Assembly (NCBI GenBank): GCA_036986135.1
Contig: BTQZ01000007.1
Coordinates: 22,479 to 86,478, forward strand
Reading direction: 5' to 3'
Source of the DNA: JADFRG01 sp036986135
Lineage (GTDB): Bacteria > Chloroflexota > Anaerolineae > Anaerolineales > E44-bin32
DNA length: 64,000 nt
Of this stretch, positions 61,612 to 64,000 are shown one piece after another; the first letter of the stretch is position 1; every line of letters begins with the position of its first letter. The translations under genes were made by a program, and so were the position numbers. The notes under the pieces were generated by a model. That model ran no database searches. It had not been told where the DNA came from and saw only the letters and a program-made list of their open reading frames with translations.

Positions 61612-62745
61612 CTAACGGCCCAGGTGCATGGGCATCACGACATGAAGAAAGTCATCACGTCCGACGGGCTTGATCACACCCGGGGACGCCGGGCCGCTGG
61701 TCTCGAGCGCCACGCTGGATGACTCAACCACGCTCAGCACTTCTACCAGGAACCGCACGTTGAAGGCAATCTCGATCGGCTCGCCTTCGATCGTGGCATC
61801 GACCGTGATCTCGTTGGAGCCCGTCTCGGCAGCCGTAGCCGTGACTTCGACCGTACCAGGTCCCTGATCGTCGCCAGGAGTGATATTGAGCCGCGCCGAG
61901 TGGGCCGACTCGCGGGCGAAAATATCGGCTGCCTTGCAGGCATGCAAGAAGCCTGCAGTCGGAAGAACCGTGCGGCTGCTGTGACTGGTCGGGATGATGC
62001 CCTGATAGTCGGGAAAGGCTCCGTCGATCAGTTGGGAGACCAACTCGAATTCCCGTCCACGGAAGATAGCCTGGCTGCGGTCCGAGGGCAGGATCATCTG
62101 GATCGTACCTTCGTCGTCGGTCGCGATGCGCGCGAGCTCGGATAGCGCCTTGGCCGGAATGATGGCCTTCACCGAACGGTCCGATCCGTTTGAAATCTCG
62201 GCCGTGCGAACGGAGAGCCGGAAGCCATCTGCGGCTGCCAGGGTCATTCCGCCGCCCATGATTTCAACCAGGACTCCCGTAAGTACCGGTCGCGCGTCGT
62301 CGGACGACGCGGCAAACGTGACTTGCGAGATCATTTCTCGAAGGTCCGCCATATCCAGGTCGATCCCCTGCTCCAGCTCTGCCGGCGGCATTGGGGGGAA
62401 TTCTTGTGCATCGATGCACTTGATGTTGTTGATGTAGGTGCCGGAGCGAACGTTGAGAGTCTGCGTGCGTGTCGTCAGCTCCATCTCGACGGTTTCGGAG
62501 GGGAGCGTATTGACCAGATCGACGAACGTGCGTGCCGGGACGGTGGTGGCGCCTTCGTCCTCAATCTTGGCGCCGATCCAGCATGTGATACCCAGCTCGA
62601 GGTTGGTACCCGAGAGGCGGAGACGGCCTTCTTCGGTAGCGACCAGGACGTTCCCTAATACGGGGAGCGTGCTACGTGGGGATACGGCGCGCGCTACCGT
62701 CGTAAGACCGCGCGCCAGGTTCTCTTGAAGGACGGAAATTCTCAT
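61612..62745 (-). CDS. dnaN: DNA polymerase III beta subunit (sliding clamp)
   Basis: The 377-residue protein has the three-fold clamp pattern. It starts MRISVLQENLARGLTTVARAVSPRSTLPVLGNVL, with SDDARPVLTGVLVE and AADGFRLSVR, and ends FLHVVMPMHLGR. It forms the ring that tethers the replicative polymerase to DNA. The start is ATG 62745; the open frame further upstream is not clamp sequence. It is divergent from the histidine kinase and not next to dnaA or recF in this window. Confidence 0.96.
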   Translation of the reverse strand: MRISVLQENLARGLTTVARAVSPRSTLPVLGNVLVATEEGRLRLSGTNLELGITCWIGAKIEDEGATTVPARTFVDLVNTLPSETVEMELTTRTQTLNVRSGTYINNIKCIDAQEFPPMPPAELEQGIDLDMADLREMISQVTFAASSDDARPVLTGVLVEIMGGGMTLAAADGFRLSVRTAEISNGSDRSVKAIIPAKALSELARIATDDEGTIQMILPSDRSQAIFRGREFELVSQLIDGAFPDYQGIIPTSHSSRTVLPTAGFLHACKAADIFARESAHSARLNITPGDDQGPGTVEVTATAAETGSNEITVDATIEGEPIEIAFNVRFLVEVLSVVESSSVALETSGPASPGVIKPVGRDDFLHVVMPMHLGR

Positions 62746-62752
62746 GATTTTA

Positions 62753-62781
62753 CGCGCAATCGCGCGCAATCGCGAAGTATA
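62753..62781 (-). promoter_or_regulatory. dnaN promoter and leader with a direct repeat
   Basis: A TATACT -10 box (62776-62781, minus strand) lies about 30 bp before the dnaN ATG. Between them the sequence CGCGCAAT occurs twice (62753-62760, 62763-62770, plus-strand reading). No Shine-Dalgarno site is evident. Confidence 0.4.
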
Positions 62782-62838
62782 CCCCGGAGTCATGGGCGAT
62801 TCGTAGACAAGGCCTGCGCTCTCGAATACACTTAGCGC

Positions 62839-64000
62839 ATGGCCGTTCAGGACACTCAGGAGGAACTGGATTGGCTTCGGGAGCTTGTCTACCAACGCTC
62901 CAAGCTGGTTGAGATCAGTCTGACGCTGAATTCCACGCTGGAACCCGACAGACTGCCGCAGCTCATCATCAAGATGGCCACGGACCTGCTCCACAGCGAG
63001 GGCGCCTCGATTCTTCTGCTAGATGAAAACACCCACGATCTCTATTTCGCGGCTGCTACAGGGGGAGATCCCAAGGAGCTGCGCACTATCCCGATTCCCA
63101 TGGAAGGTTCTATCGCCGGCACGATCTATCGGAAGAACGAACCGATGATCATCAACGAGGTGGCCAAAGAGCCGCGCCACTTTTCACAGGTCGATGCCAG
63201 GACTCAGCTCCAAACCCGCTCGCTCATTGGAGTCCCCATGCGCATCCGCAATGAGGTCATCGGTGTGCTGGAGGCGCTCAATAAGCACGGGGGCGAGTTC
63301 ACGCAGGATGATACTCGTACGTTGGAGATCATCGCATCCACAGCGGCAGTGGCGATCAACAACGCCCGCCTGCTGGACGCACTCAAGCGCGCCTACGAGG
63401 AACTGGGTCGGCTCGATCGGATGAAGACCGACTTCATCGCCATTGCCTCCCACGAACTGCGAACGCCTCTGGGCGTGATCCTGGGGTACGCGGCGCTGCT
63501 CAAGGAAGAGGCCGGAGGAGAGTCCTCAGAACATGCGGAGACGGTCCTGAATCAGGCGTTGCGCATGCGGAGCCTGATCGAGGACATGACCAACATCAAC
63601 ACGATGAAGGTCGGGTCCAAGGAACTGGATCTGCATGAGCAGCCGCTGCAGAGTCCAATGCGTGCGGCCCAGGAGGAGATCTCAGAGCTGATTCGAGCCA
63701 AGGGCCAGGTGCTGACAAGCGATCTGCCGCCCGAACCGCTGATTGCAAACGTCGATGCGCCAAAGGTCAGCATGGCGCTGATCAACCTGCTCAACAACGC
63801 TATGCGGTTTACACCGGCAAAAGGGCAGATCCAACTCATTCTCGAAAAGCATGGTTCCGAGGGCTGGCTTAGAGTGGTCGATACGGGTATGGGGATCCCG
63901 GAAGATCAAGTCAACAAGATCTTTGACCAGTTCTATCAGGTAGAAAACCACATGACGCGCCGCCACGAGGGGATGGGTCTGGGCCTTTCCATCGTCCAGG
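62839..64000 (+). CDS. GAF-domain sensor histidine kinase, 3' truncated by window edge
   Basis: Open from ATG 62839 to the window end (387 residues visible). It has a short coiled N-terminus, a GAF domain (about 20-185, DLLHSEGASILLLD, GVPMRIRNEVIGVLEALNK), a HisKA dimerisation domain with the phospho-accepting His in SHELRTP (H205), and a HATPase with N-box NLLNNAMRFTP, G1 DTGMGIP and the start of G2 (GMGLGLSIVQ). No membrane segment is visible, so it is a cytosolic two-component sensor. No partner regulator is in view. A TACACT box lies six bases before the ATG. Confidence 0.93.
   Translation, partial: MAVQDTQEELDWLRELVYQRSKLVEISLTLNSTLEPDRLPQLIIKMATDLLHSEGASILLLDENTHDLYFAAATGGDPKELRTIPIPMEGSIAGTIYRKNEPMIINEVAKEPRHFSQVDARTQLQTRSLIGVPMRIRNEVIGVLEALNKHGGEFTQDDTRTLEIIASTAAVAINNARLLDALKRAYEELGRLDRMKTDFIAIASHELRTPLGVILGYAALLKEEAGGESSEHAETVLNQALRMRSLIEDMTNINTMKVGSKELDLHEQPLQSPMRAAQEEISELIRAKGQVLTSDLPPEPLIANVDAPKVSMALINLLNNAMRFTPAKGQIQLILEKHGSEGWLRVVDTGMGIPEDQVNKIFDQFYQVENHMTRRHEGMGLGLSIVQ

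Overview
The window is a 64 kb stretch of a moderately GC-rich bacterial chromosome, densely coded on both strands. Several traits suggest Chloroflexota (Anaerolineae or a related class), but this is inference and no rRNA or marker tree was available. The traits are substrate-binding lipoproteins whose N-terminal linkers carry runs of alternating Val/Glu/Pro, an A2-type caa3 oxidase, an LLM-class flavin/F420 oxidoreductase, many sugar and branched-chain amino-acid-type ABC importers, and no outer-membrane genes. No rRNA, tRNA, CRISPR array, insertion sequence or prophage was seen.

Layout. 1-1886: the end of a ferrous iron transporter FeoB that is split into a GTPase ORF and a membrane ORF. 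2043-5731: a metallophosphoesterase and, divergent from it, a large DEAH-type helicase of the MrfA/YprA kind with an HNH nuclease domain inserted in its C-terminal zinc region. 5929-9660: two proteins with Gmad2-like domains flanking a ClC chloride channel; the first is a frameshifted lipoprotein gene. 9946-13665: caa3-type cytochrome oxidase operon (coxB-A-D-C). 13936-23217: a glycine-oxidase-like flavoenzyme gene, then a branched-chain-type ABC importer with an M29/NicX-like metalloprotein, a class III CoA transferase and an IclR regulator, probably one catabolic unit. 23341-28249: an OsmC gene with an in-frame TGA exactly at the peroxidatic cysteine (a selenoprotein candidate), downstream of a sugar ABC importer operon. 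28435-33048: an SDR, lipoyl synthase, small ORFs, CsaA, an LLM oxidoreductase and a membrane protein. 33206-38668: ferredoxin-NADP reductase, guanylate kinase, an FmdB-type zinc ribbon, thymidylate kinase, an R3H/SpoIIIAA-like ATPase and a GNAT-like protein. 38840-42957: a complete ECF vitamin-type importer (S, A, A', T) plus an AIR-synthase-fold protein. 43051-47001: a YtrA-like GntR regulator, a YhfC-type intramembrane protease, an ABC-2 exporter and a methyltransferase; a parS-like site lies in this block. 47171-52590: ArsR-like regulator, phosphoribosyltransferase, DUF4139 lipoprotein pair, YuiH-like molybdoenzyme, and an alkaline-phosphatase-fold phosphodiesterase. 52688-58245: an EEP-fold lipoprotein and a second sugar ABC importer. 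58337-64000: Pcm, a PEP/pyruvate-binding-domain protein, dnaN, and a GAF histidine kinase that runs off the end.

The most notable observations are the candidate selenocysteine OsmC (TGA at 23611-23613 with a small GC-rich hairpin at SECIS-like distance), a 15/16 match to the parS consensus about 18 kb from dnaN (suggesting an origin-proximal location), the helicase-HNH fusion, and the uncharacterised IclR/CoA-transferase/NicX-like/Liv-type ABC operon. All functions are read from sequence motifs only; no database search was possible.
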